Source: Candidatus Sumerlaeota bacterium
GTDB lineage: Bacteria > Sumerlaeota > Sumerlaeia > SLMS01 > JAHLLQ01
Direction: 5' to 3'
Assembly (NCBI GenBank): GCA_030156535.1
Contig: JASGMJ010000011.1
Coordinates: 62,001-126,000, forward strand
Length of the DNA stretch: 64,000 nucleotides
Shown: piece after piece, positions 53,946-62,518 of the stretch
Layout: each line of letters opens with the position of its first letter
Position numbering within the stretch: the stretch's first letter is position 1
Made by a program: the position numbers and the translations under genes
The notes under the pieces: model-generated
Seen by the model: the letters and a program-made list of their open reading frames with translations, nothing else
Database searches by the model: none
What the model was told of the DNA's origin: nothing

Positions 53946-54973
53946 TGGATGTGCTTATGCCTGACGGAACGGGCGGGGTCTGCCTGCAAGCAGCAGAGCA
54001 ACCGCCGCGCCCTCCGGGATTCCTGCGTGTTCGAACGCTCCGCTCGCTGGTCAGCCCGGGGACGGAGATGTCGATGCTGGCGGGAACGAAGGACGCCGAC
54101 CCGCAGGCGCTCAGGAACGCGGGCTTCCGTCTGGGATACAACGCCTGCGGCTTCGTCGAGGAGTCATGTCCCACGGTCCCCGGGATTGGCGCTGGGGATT
54201 TGGTCGCCTGCTACGGGGGGCCCTACGTGGAACACGCCTCCGTGCTGGCTGTGCCGCACCGCCTGGCGCATCCCGTGCCTGCCGGTCTGGATGGCGCGGA
54301 GGCCTGCTTCATGGGTCTGGGTGCCATCGCGCTTCACGGAATGCGATGCGGACAGGTGGCCCTTGGCGAGTCCGTTCTGGTGATCGGTGCCGGTGTGATC
54401 GGGCAGTTGGTGGCGCAACTTGCCTGCCTGGCAGGATGCCGCGTGCTTGTGACAGATCCGTTGCAGGAACGTCTGGATTTGTTTGCCGCCCACACATGCA
54501 GGGATTGGCCGGTGTCCGTGGCCGGGGCGGAGGAAGTCGCCGCGAAACTGCCCGCCGCCGGGGCGGACGTGGTGCTTGTCGCGGCGGCATCGTCCAGCAG
54601 CGAACCCGTGGCACGCGCATTCGAGTGGGTCGCCCGCAGGGGGCGCATCGTGCTTCTGGGCGCGGTACCCATCGAAGCCTCGCGCTCGCTGGCCTTCGAG
54701 AAGGAAGCCACTCTGGTGGCCACTCTCGCGGCAGGCCCGGGGCGCTACGACCCCGTCTTCGAGCGCGACGGCATTGACTACCCACAGGCCCACGTTCGTT
54801 GGACAGAGCAGCGCAACTGCCGGGAGGTGCTGGCCCTGATCGCCGAAGGACGCCTGCGCGTGCGCCATCTGATCTCGCGCACTGTCCCCGTTGCCGAGGC
54901 TCCTGCCGCCTATTCGGAGATTGCCCGGGGCTCCATCGCCGGCACCGTGCTCCTCCGCTGGGGGGACACGTGA
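53945..54973 (+). CDS. Medium-chain dehydrogenase without zinc ligands
   Basis: 342 aa from the ATG at 53945, overlapping the preceding stop (TGATG). The N-terminal catalytic domain has SLVSPGTEMSMLAG, where zinc-dependent members have the metal-binding Cys; the four-Cys structural zinc loop is also absent. The Rossmann part reads VLVIGAGVIGQLVAQLACLAG. The SPGTE form occurs in BchC-like and related NAD(P)-dependent sugar or polyol dehydrogenases. Its role is probably oxidation of a sugar-derived alcohol, not confirmed. Confidence 0.82.
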   Translation: MDVLMPDGTGGVCLQAAEQPPRPPGFLRVRTLRSLVSPGTEMSMLAGTKDADPQALRNAGFRLGYNACGFVEESCPTVPGIGAGDLVACYGGPYVEHASVLAVPHRLAHPVPAGLDGAEACFMGLGAIALHGMRCGQVALGESVLVIGAGVIGQLVAQLACLAGCRVLVTDPLQERLDLFAAHTCRDWPVSVAGAEEVAAKLPAAGADVVLVAAASSSSEPVARAFEWVARRGRIVLLGAVPIEASRSLAFEKEATLVATLAAGPGRYDPVFERDGIDYPQAHVRWTEQRNCREVLALIAEGRLRVRHLISRTVPVAEAPAAYSEIARGSIAGTVLLRWGDT

Positions 54974-55860
54974 CCAAGGTCGCACTCATCGGGTCGCAGA
55001 GCACCCATGCCTGGAGCTTTGTGCGGCTCTTCAATGTTGAAGGCGTCGTGCCGGGCTTGCGGATCTCGGCGCTGTGCCCCGAATGCCCGGAGCAGGATCG
55101 CGAACTCTGCTCCCTTGGCGCCATCACCCGCACCGTCAACGATCCCGCCGAGTTGACCGATTGCCAGGCGGCGCTCGTGCTGCATCGCGACGCGGCCTTC
55201 CATGCAGACGCCGCGCGGCCATTCCTCCACGCCCGCGTGCCCGTGTTCGTGGACAAGCCACTGACCCCCACTGTTGGGGAAGGAAGCAGGCTCCTTGCTT
55301 TGGCAGCCACCCACGGAGCTCCCATCACCTCCTTCTCCGTGATGACGATGCAGCAGTCTTGGACTCGTCACGTTCTGCCCGCAATCAAGTCACTCGGCCC
55401 ATTGCGCCATCTCCAGATCGATGCCCCCGGAGATTCAAACAGCCCATGGGGTGGAATCCTGTTCTATGGAATCCACGCTGCCGAGTTGCTGCATGCCGCT
55501 GCCCCCGGGATGTGCCATTCCGTGCAGGCATACGTGGAAGGGAACGAGGGCGGTGCCCGCCTGGAGTACGAGGGGGGCACGGGCTCATTCCGGGCCACCG
55601 TCCGTCTCTTTTCCGAGCACGCTCACGGCTATCACGTCGAGGCAGCCGGCTCCGCAGGGGCGTTGGCCACAACGCTGGACATGGACCAGGATCCCTACCT
55701 CACGGCAGCCCTGGAGTTGGGCATGTTCCTCAAGCGCCAGAAACCCGGGCGCCCCGCCGCTGATATCCTTGGAGCCCTGGCACTCATCGAGGCCGCGCGC
55801 AGCAGTTTGGAAAACGGGTGCCGTGTTCCCGTGCACAGTCCCGGCATGCAGGCCGGTTGA
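54970..55860 (+). CDS. Gfo/Idh/MocA-family oxidoreductase
   Basis: 296 aa. The GTG at 54970 overlaps the preceding stop by four bases (GTGA) and begins MTKVALIGSQSTHAWSF. The dinucleotide loop IGSQSTHAW departs from GxGxxG, as in some members of this family. VPVFVDKPLTP is the E/D-K-P motif with the catalytic Lys. The C-terminal half forms the substrate domain (GGILFYGIHAAELLH). It ends the coupled cassette and likely oxidises or reduces a cyclic sugar derivative. Confidence 0.82.
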   Translation: MTKVALIGSQSTHAWSFVRLFNVEGVVPGLRISALCPECPEQDRELCSLGAITRTVNDPAELTDCQAALVLHRDAAFHADAARPFLHARVPVFVDKPLTPTVGEGSRLLALAATHGAPITSFSVMTMQQSWTRHVLPAIKSLGPLRHLQIDAPGDSNSPWGGILFYGIHAAELLHAAAPGMCHSVQAYVEGNEGGARLEYEGGTGSFRATVRLFSEHAHGYHVEAAGSAGALATTLDMDQDPYLTAALELGMFLKRQKPGRPAADILGALALIEAARSSLENGCRVPVHSPGMQAG

Positions 55861-55919
55861 CCCTCGGACTATCATCAGATGCACGGTGCAGGTCGAGCAG
55901 GCTGTCGAGGCCGGCTTCC

Positions 55920-57233
55920 TCAGATCAAATCTTCCACGGCGACGTGGTGGCTGTGGAAGATGTGGCTGTAGACGATGGCTGCGGTTCCAAGCACGGCGAG
56001 ACGCGCGTTGGGCTCGCTGGGGATGATCTCGGCACGCTTGAAGGCGCCCGGCAGCGCGTGGTGCTTGGCGCTGCGCCGGGTGGCCTCCAGATAGAGGTCG
56101 TTTGCCCGGCTGAGACGGCCGCTCAGCACCACGGCTTCCACGCTGTAGAGGTTCAGGATCGTGGCGACAACCCGGCCGACAACCTCGCCGAAACGATCAA
56201 AGACTTCCAGGGCACCTTTGTGCCCGGAGCGGGCCAGCTCGGCCAGCTCCGAGACCCCGCGCACTTTGATGCCAGCCGCCCGCGCCATTCGCTCCACCCC
56301 CCAGCCGCAGGCAACAGTATCCAGACACCCGGTCGACCCACAGTAGCACGGCGCATCCGGTTCGCCCATGGGCATGTGTCCGAACTCCATGTCGCGCCCG
56401 AAGGCACCGCGCACGAGCGTCTTGTTCAGCACGATGCCAACGCCCAGACTGACGCCAAGCTTGATGACGGCGAAGTTCTGGAAGCGGCGCCCGGCGCCGA
56501 ACCATAGTGTGCCCAGCGCCATCAGCTGTGCGTCCGTGTCCACCAGCACCTCGACGTCGAAGTCCTTCTGCAACTCCTCCGCGATGCCCTTTGCGGTGGT
56601 CTCCTTGTCGAACAGGCGGTTGCGGCCACCGCGCTCAAGCACGTTCGGGATGCCCACGCCGATCCCACACAACGGAGGAAAGTCCGCTACGGTTTCCTGC
56701 ACGGTCGTACGGCCAACCTCGGCGGCCCACTCGGCAAAGCGCTGGGGACGGTTGATGGGAGGGGTAGCGAGTTCCAGCTCGCGGATCAGCCCCCCACCCA
56801 GATCCATCAGGCGTCCGACGGTCCGCTCGCGTCCGATGTCGATCCCCATCACCATGGCTGCACGGCGGTTGAGCGAGAGTGGTATGGGCGGGCGCCCCCG
56901 CCGGGACTCCGTCGAGACCGACTCCAGCAGCAGGCCTTCCTCCACCAACTCGTCGACAGTCATGGTGGTGGTGCGCTGGTTGAAACCTGTGGCCTTGGAT
57001 ATCTCAGCCCGGGACAGGCTGCCCTGCTCGCGGATGACGTTCAGGATCGCGTGCTTTCGGATCCTGTGCTTGTCGTCCGAGCGGTCGGCAGGCGTGCTGG
57101 AGTTCAGGATAAGCAGCAAATTCCGCCGGAAGGTCAGCCCCCCATCCAGCGGGATGTCCGAGCCGGGAGACTGCGCGGCAAGTCTCACCCTTCTGTTACG
57201 CCTTGAAGAACCTGCGCCCGACTGTGATCGCAT
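55920..57233 (-). CDS. ROK-family transcriptional repressor
   Basis: About 437 aa. A winged helix (HAILNVIREQGSLSRAEISKATGFNQRTTTMTVDEL) precedes the ROK sugar-kinase-like part: MGIDIGRERTVGRLMDLGG, CGIGVGIPN and the zinc motif CYCGSTGCLDTVACGWG. This is the NagC/XylR architecture, in which a sugar releases the repressor. The start is uncertain; the ATG at 57233 has AAGGCG, and the 57350 start is the longer option. The gene is convergent with the cassette and divergent from the secreted-protein gene, so it probably controls either or both. Confidence 0.86.
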   Translation of the reverse strand: MRSQSGAGSSRRNRRVRLAAQSPGSDIPLDGGLTFRRNLLLILNSSTPADRSDDKHRIRKHAILNVIREQGSLSRAEISKATGFNQRTTTMTVDELVEEGLLLESVSTESRRGRPPIPLSLNRRAAMVMGIDIGRERTVGRLMDLGGGLIRELELATPPINRPQRFAEWAAEVGRTTVQETVADFPPLCGIGVGIPNVLERGGRNRLFDKETTAKGIAEELQKDFDVEVLVDTDAQLMALGTLWFGAGRRFQNFAVIKLGVSLGVGIVLNKTLVRGAFGRDMEFGHMPMGEPDAPCYCGSTGCLDTVACGWGVERMARAAGIKVRGVSELAELARSGHKGALEVFDRFGEVVGRVVATILNLYSVEAVVLSGRLSRANDLYLEATRRSAKHHALPGAFKRAEIIPSEPNARLAVLGTAAIVYSHIFHSHHVAVEDLI

Positions 57234-57732
57234 CGTAAAGAACGCCTTGCCGTCTTTCGCTGTCGGCTCACACCAAGCCGCGAGCCCCAGTGAACTCTTC
57301 CACCATGGGCTCTGCCCCGAAACATCCACAATGTTTGGCCTCCGGGACAATCAAAAGCTTTCGCTTTATGAATAAGACTACTCCTATTGCACGGTTTTGC
57401 GTTTGCCCTTGCGAAAGGACGACCGAGGCGTAGGGAACAACTGCTCTTGAAAAACAGCCTGTTTGACTTGTTTGGGCCAGAAAGCCGGGACTGCCAACTG
57501 GCTTGCGGCCCTCCTTTTCTTCTTTTGGCTATTATTAATGCTACTATTAGTGTTTGTGGCTTGACTTAGCATCAGTGGATCGGATATCTCTTCTCATAAG
57601 AACCTCATTTTCTCAGATTGAAAGGGGCGGAGCGGTCTTGGGGGCCTGACCAGCCATCAGAGCACCAATGGAACTGCCGTGCCGTCTGGCCACAGGAGGC
57701 GCGGATCCCAACACAGATCAAGGAGTACAGCC
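57234..57732. promoter_or_regulatory. AT-rich divergent region
   Basis: About 500 bases between the ROK gene and the secreted-protein gene, clearly richer in A and T than the rest. A possible promoter reads TTGACT (57561-57566) with GATATC about 16 bases on. AAGGAG lies seven bases before the GTG start of the next gene. ORFs in the track here are short and unsupported. Confidence 0.45.
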
Positions 57733-58770
57733 GTGTTCAAAAACTACTGCCTTGTTGCTGCGGTGGCCGCCCTTGCCGCCACCGCCTCCGCCCAGTGGAC
57801 CTACGAGAAGCACATTGATCTGAGCGGACAGATCAACGGAAGCCTCCTGTCCATCGCTTCGGACAGCAATGGCGACCTCTACCTCACGACCTACTTCGGA
57901 ACCGGCGACCGGCCGGTCTACAAGGTGTCCGACCCTCTTGGCGCTACTCCCGTCCTCAGCGACTTCGCCACACCTGGATACACCTCGTCCAACGGCTCCG
58001 ACCTGTCCGTGGACTCCAGCGACAACGTCTGGCTCTGCCACGACACCAACAGCGAAGCCACTTCCTTCATCAAGAAAATGACGCCCGCCGGTACCCTTGA
58101 CGCCGCCTTCGCGAGCGCAGGCACGGTCAGCCCCGTCGTCTTCAACGTCGCCGGAACTCCGACGAACCGCCGCCCCCGCTCCATCACCTACGTTGAAGGT
58201 GGCAAACTTCTGGTCTTCAGTTGGGGCAACCCGATGCTCCTCCAGGTGCTCGATGCCTCCACCGGCGCTCCCATTGGCGATGCGATCGACGTCGGTGTCG
58301 GCACAGGTATCAGCGACTCCATGCATGACATGGTCTATGACGCGTCAACGAACGCCATCACCGGCAGCCTCCGCGGGAACCTCTTCCAGATCACCAGTTC
58401 CAACGCCTCCGCAACCCTTGCCAATCTCCCGGACTACTCAATCTTCACCAAGCTGGCTGGCGACGACTTCCCGGCAGGCAACTCGAACTCCGGCGGCACT
58501 TGGGATCCCACGGAGAACCTGTACGCCTTCACGAGCTCCAAGACCGTTCCCGGCTCCGTCACCGTTGTGGATCTCGATGACACCGGCAACCAGACGGTCA
58601 TCGGTCCGGCCGTGTCGGAGAGTGGCCATCTTGGCAACGCCGGCGATTGCACCTTCTTCCGCAGCGGCGGGGAGCTCTACCTCGCCATCAACTGCGAGAC
58701 GTTGGGCGATATCGCCATCTACAGCTTCAACGCTCAGGCCTCGGTTACTGACTGGGTTCTGTATCAGTAA
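57733..58770 (+). CDS. Secreted beta-propeller-like protein
   Basis: 345 aa from a GTG with a near-perfect AAGGAG site. MFKNYCLVAAVAALAATASAQ is a clear signal peptide. The mature part has repeated strands such as LLSIASDSNGDLYLTTY and SDLSVDSSDNVWLCHD, reminiscent of NHL or SMP-30-like propellers that bind or act on sugars, but no catalytic motif is evident. The C terminus is TDWVLYQ. It lies next to a ROK repressor and a polysaccharide-lyase set. Function unknown. Confidence 0.7.
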   Translation: MFKNYCLVAAVAALAATASAQWTYEKHIDLSGQINGSLLSIASDSNGDLYLTTYFGTGDRPVYKVSDPLGATPVLSDFATPGYTSSNGSDLSVDSSDNVWLCHDTNSEATSFIKKMTPAGTLDAAFASAGTVSPVVFNVAGTPTNRRPRSITYVEGGKLLVFSWGNPMLLQVLDASTGAPIGDAIDVGVGTGISDSMHDMVYDASTNAITGSLRGNLFQITSSNASATLANLPDYSIFTKLAGDDFPAGNSNSGGTWDPTENLYAFTSSKTVPGSVTVVDLDDTGNQTVIGPAVSESGHLGNAGDCTFFRSGGELYLAINCETLGDIAIYSFNAQASVTDWVLYQ

Positions 58771-58789
58771 CGAACGAATCGTTTCATGT

Positions 58790-58824
58790 GGTGTCCTCCC
58801 GCCAGTTTCCACAGGGAGGACACC
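58790..58824. repeat. Inverted repeat after the secreted-protein gene
   Basis: GGTGTCCTCCC (58790-58800) and GGGAGGACACC (58814-58824) pair perfectly over 11 bp around a 13-base loop, 20 bases after the stop codon. No T tract follows. The right arm doubles as a Shine-Dalgarno-like GGAGG directly before an ATG at 58825. Confidence 0.6.
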
Positions 58825-59181
58825 ATGAATACTCGCCCACAACACAGGCACTCGCACGCGCTCACATCCGAAGTTCCCGTTTCAGGAACTTGCGCTCACT
58901 GTGCCGTGCGATTCGAGTTGGATGAAGGGCAGACGCAGGAAGCTGCTTTCTGCCCTTTCCCGTCTACACCCCGGATGCCTTTGTTGCATTGCTTCGGAAG
59001 GTCGTCATGTCCATGGCCGAACCGGTGGCCCGTGCTTCTTCGGCCGCGAAGGCGAGCAGGTGCCCTTCCACTGCGATCGCCAGTGAACGCGCAGCCGACG
59101 CGCGGTCTCCACGACGCACCAGGTCCACGAAGTGCCGCGCCACTCCCGTGTCGCCGCCAGAGTGCCCTCCGGCTTCAATGA
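58825..59181 (+). CDS. Possible small ORF with a CxxC motif
   Basis: About 118 codons beginning MNTRPQHRHS behind GGAGG. The first half includes CAHCAVRFELDEG, a possible metal-binding knuckle. The second half overlaps the opposite-strand oxidoreductase by over 200 bases and looks like shadow sequence. It may be a short leader or a chance ORF; support is weak. Confidence 0.2.
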   Translation: MNTRPQHRHSHALTSEVPVSGTCAHCAVRFELDEGQTQEAAFCPFPSTPRMPLLHCFGRSSCPWPNRWPVLLRPRRRAGALPLRSPVNAQPTRGLHDAPGPRSAAPLPCRRQSALRLQ

Positions 59182-60253
59182 AAGGACGGTGCACTTCCAC
59201 GCGGTACTCCTCCTCCGGGATGCCTGCCGTAAAGCGCCGCACCGTGATCTCGTTGCGCTCCAGGTGCCCGGCCAGCTCGCCCTCCGATCCCGCGATGCGG
59301 ATCGTGCGATAGCAGTCGTGGGAGTTGGCGCGCACCGTGAAGTCCAGCACGGCGCCGCCACGGAACCGCGCCGAGACGCTCTGGTGGTCCGCCACGTCAT
59401 TGTCGCAGTGGTACACGCAGCGGCCATACGGGCCCTGCTCCAGCGCCCGGCGGCGCGCTTCGAGCGACGAGTCGGTGCTGATCACGCTGACGGGCCAGCC
59501 CGTGCGTGCGCCCAGGTACATGCGCGGCGCGAAGAACGCGCAGGTTTCCTCTGCCGGGCACCCGTCCAGACAACGCGCGGGCGCGCCCGCCGGTGCATTC
59601 TCCTCGCGGAAGTGGATTCGCCCCCCCAGCGAAACGACGCTCTCCACCTCGTCGTCCGCCAGCCACGCCGCGATGTCCATGTCGTGGCAGCACTTCGTCA
59701 GGATCAACGGCCCGCTCTCATCCTGCCGCCGCCAGTTGCCGCGCACGTAGCTGTGCGAGTAGTGCCAGTAGCCGACGCTCTCCGTCATCGACAACGAGCG
59801 AATCGCGCCGATGCGCCCCTGCCCGAGCAGTTCCTTCACGCGCATGTAGAAGGGCGTGTAGCGCAGCGGGTGGCAGATCTGCAGGATGCGACCCGTGGCC
59901 TCGGCGGTGGCCTGGAGTTGGAGGACCTTCTCCGGCGACTCGGCCATCGGCTTTTCGAGGAAGACATCGTACCCCAATTCCATCGCGCGGGTGCCGGGTT
60001 CGACATGGTCGCGGTCGAGCGTCTCGATGAAGCACAGCGGTGCCAGACGCCCCTGCGCCAACAGCTCCGTCCCCGTGGCGAAGCATCGCTCCGGCGGGAT
60101 GCCATGCCAGGCGGCGAAACGTTCGCGCCGGGCGGCGTCGGGTTCGGCCACGGCCGTAAACTTCAGGTCCTGCGGATGGGCGAGCGCGAACGCCCCCACG
60201 CCGAAAGTGCCTCTCTCGCCCGCCCCGATCAGGACGGCTTCCAATGGTGCCAT
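58964..60253 (-). CDS. Gfo/Idh/MocA-family oxidoreductase
   Basis: 429 aa. The Rossmann motif is VLIGAGERGTFGVGAFA and the catalytic motif YDVFLEKPMAESP; the substrate-side His-Asp pair is in TKCCHDMDIAAWL. A Cys-rich stretch (CLDGCPAEETCAFF) in the middle is found in several carbohydrate-acting members. It is the third gene of a minus-strand set after the symporter and lyase, so it probably oxidises the imported product. The start as given begins at the family's natural N terminus. Confidence 0.85.
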   Translation of the reverse strand: MAPLEAVLIGAGERGTFGVGAFALAHPQDLKFTAVAEPDAARRERFAAWHGIPPERCFATGTELLAQGRLAPLCFIETLDRDHVEPGTRAMELGYDVFLEKPMAESPEKVLQLQATAEATGRILQICHPLRYTPFYMRVKELLGQGRIGAIRSLSMTESVGYWHYSHSYVRGNWRRQDESGPLILTKCCHDMDIAAWLADDEVESVVSLGGRIHFREENAPAGAPARCLDGCPAEETCAFFAPRMYLGARTGWPVSVISTDSSLEARRRALEQGPYGRCVYHCDNDVADHQSVSARFRGGAVLDFTVRANSHDCYRTIRIAGSEGELAGHLERNEITVRRFTAGIPEEEYRVEVHRPFIEAGGHSGGDTGVARHFVDLVRRGDRASAARSLAIAVEGHLLAFAAEEARATGSAMDMTTFRSNATKASGV

Positions 60254-60286
60254 GATGTTTCCTCCGTGCCGGTCTTCCGCCGACGG

Positions 60287-62518
60287 CTAGTTCTTTTGTC
60301 CCGTCGCCCACCACTTGGCTTCGAGCTGCGGCTTCCACTCGTCTACCGGTGCGTTGGTGCGAAGTTCCAAGTGGTACTGCTCAGGGTACTGGGACTCCTT
60401 GCCGGCGGGGCGGTTGGGCGGAACCGGGAAGGTGTCTGTCAGGATTGCAGTGAATGGGATGTCCGAGATGAAACGTGCCTCAAGCATGTGGTCCCGGCCG
60501 CGGATTTTCAATGCCCCAACACCCGAATCGTAGATGATCGGATGGGCGCTGTGCAGCAGGAAGGAGATGACGCCCGGTTCCTTGAGACGGATCGTGTCCG
60601 CAAGGCGGAGAGTGCGGTTCTCTTCATCGTAGTCGATTGAACGCACGAAGGTCTCGACACGGCCATCGTACAGGAGGGGCTCGGAGGCGTCGCCGGTCAC
60701 CGACAGGGAGCGGCCCTCTGTCTGGAAGTCGGTGATGTGGGCGTTGAGGCCGGCGACCTGGACAAGTTGCCCGACGCCATCCACGAGGATCGTGTTATGC
60801 GCGGCGCTCTGGCGAGAGTACTCCTTGTTGTGAGGCGTCAGGTAGCCATCATAGTATCCGGCATCCCATAGGAGCTTGTCGCTTCCGGCGGTCAGGACGA
60901 AACTGTTCTGGTCCGCGTGGAGGTGTCCGAATCCCCGCCCTGCGAACGGCCCGGCGCGGAAGGCAAAGATCGTCTGGCGCCGGACGTCGAAGGGGTCGGA
61001 GTTGCTGACCACCCACCCCATGTCCTTGTGGAACACGGCAAAGGGCAGGCCCGTCTCGGTTTCCGGCGGGGGAGGATCGTCGTCGCCCCACAGCAGGGAG
61101 TACTGAAGGTCGCGCGTGTACGTCAGCTTCACATCGATCGCGTTGACGTATTGCCAGAGCACCGGGTCGTCAAAGCGCGAGGCGAGGCGCATCATCACCA
61201 CCTTGTCAAACCCGTTGGGGGGATGCTGCTTGCTGTTCGAGAAGGGAACGTGGGCGCCGACTGGTGGGTGTGCCATCACCTTGAACCTTCCCGTGGCGCG
61301 CAGCCACGGGTGCTCCAGCAGATCAATCCCCGTGGCGACGTTCAGGGCGTCGGTGAATTGAAAGACGAAGTACAGCATGTAGGACCAATAGTCGTTCCCC
61401 TCGTGCCAGCCCCCCTGCGAGTCGCCGCGGGGCAGGAACACTCCGCGGTACATCTGGGTGGCGAAGCAGGCCCACTCCTCGGCTCGCGGATCGTCCGGGC
61501 CCAGAGCCAGGGCTCCCAGCCCCAGCGCCGTGTTGCAAAACCACGGGTGATTGTTGTCGGGGTCGTTCATTGCGCCCGCACTGCTGGTCTTTGAGACAAA
61601 GGGGTTCAGGAACGCGTACATGTCTTCGCACCGCGCCGCGATGGCAAGGCGCACCTTTGCGCGTTCCTCCTCAGTCATCCTGTCGGCGAGGTGTCCATAC
61701 GCCAGCGAGAGGGATCGCAGCACCGCGTGGGCGGAATGGTCATTCTCCCACACACCCGTGGCTCCAGTCGGTGCCCAATCCGCCAGGATCAGGGCGAGAC
61801 GCTGTGCCTCGCTGGCAAATGCTTCCTCGCCCGTGATCTCCCAGGCCAGTATCTGCTCGGCAATCCGATCCTGTACGCTGGACGCCAGTGTGTTGTTTTT
61901 GCTCCAGACAGAGTAGTCCCACACCCCATCGGGATAACGTTCCGGCTCAGTGGGGGACTGCGCTCCTTGAAACGCCTGCTTGCGGGCGGCCTCGAGGAGC
62001 TGCTCGCGTGTGGGGAGCATGGCACCCTGCGCGCCCGCGATGGCCTCGATTTGCTGTGGGCTCCAACCGACGGCGGCGCCCGGCCGCAGTGCCAGGGCGT
62101 TCAGGTCGACATTCAGGCCGTCGGGTTCCCGGTCGATGCTGAAGGCTGAGGTGGCGGGGGAGGAGAGGACGTCGCCCTCGGAATCGAGAGCTTCGATGGT
62201 AAGTGAATACTGGCCCGGCGCCAGTCCCTCGGCGGGCATCGCGAAGTTCCAGGTCGTACGGTGGGTCCACTCAAACTCCTCGCCCAACACAGTGATCGAG
62301 TAGAGCGTGGCACCGGGAAGATGCTGCCAATGCAGGAAGGGCGGATTGGAAACGGAAACCGCCTCGGGCAGGATCACGGTCAGCGGCTCGGGGGAGAAGC
62401 TGGCCCAGCACGCCGGAAACTCATCACAATCCGACTCCGGCGTGACTCCTGGCAAACTTCGAACAAGTAGCATCAGGGCGGTCAGTAGAATCAGGCTTAT
62501 TCCTGGTTGGGGGCGCAC
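60287..62518 (-). CDS. Heparinase II/III-type polysaccharide lyase, secreted
   Basis: About 743 aa. The GTG at 62518 has GGAG eight bases upstream and overlaps the symporter gene by 22 bases. MRPQPGISLILLTALMLLVRSLPG is the signal peptide. A fibronectin-like domain (residues ~50-130) precedes an alpha/alpha-toroid (HSAHAVLRSLSLAYGHLADRM) and the heparinase II/III C-terminal sandwich with GHLHADQNSFVL and DAGYYDGY. Such enzymes cleave uronate-containing chains such as heparin-like, alginate or chondroitin-type polymers by beta-elimination. The exact polymer cannot be said. Confidence 0.83.
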   Translation of the reverse strand: MRPQPGISLILLTALMLLVRSLPGVTPESDCDEFPACWASFSPEPLTVILPEAVSVSNPPFLHWQHLPGATLYSITVLGEEFEWTHRTTWNFAMPAEGLAPGQYSLTIEALDSEGDVLSSPATSAFSIDREPDGLNVDLNALALRPGAAVGWSPQQIEAIAGAQGAMLPTREQLLEAARKQAFQGAQSPTEPERYPDGVWDYSVWSKNNTLASSVQDRIAEQILAWEITGEEAFASEAQRLALILADWAPTGATGVWENDHSAHAVLRSLSLAYGHLADRMTEEERAKVRLAIAARCEDMYAFLNPFVSKTSSAGAMNDPDNNHPWFCNTALGLGALALGPDDPRAEEWACFATQMYRGVFLPRGDSQGGWHEGNDYWSYMLYFVFQFTDALNVATGIDLLEHPWLRATGRFKVMAHPPVGAHVPFSNSKQHPPNGFDKVVMMRLASRFDDPVLWQYVNAIDVKLTYTRDLQYSLLWGDDDPPPPETETGLPFAVFHKDMGWVVSNSDPFDVRRQTIFAFRAGPFAGRGFGHLHADQNSFVLTAGSDKLLWDAGYYDGYLTPHNKEYSRQSAAHNTILVDGVGQLVQVAGLNAHITDFQTEGRSLSVTGDASEPLLYDGRVETFVRSIDYDEENRTLRLADTIRLKEPGVISFLLHSAHPIIYDSGVGALKIRGRDHMLEARFISDIPFTAILTDTFPVPPNRPAGKESQYPEQYHLELRTNAPVDEWKPQLEAKWWATGQKN

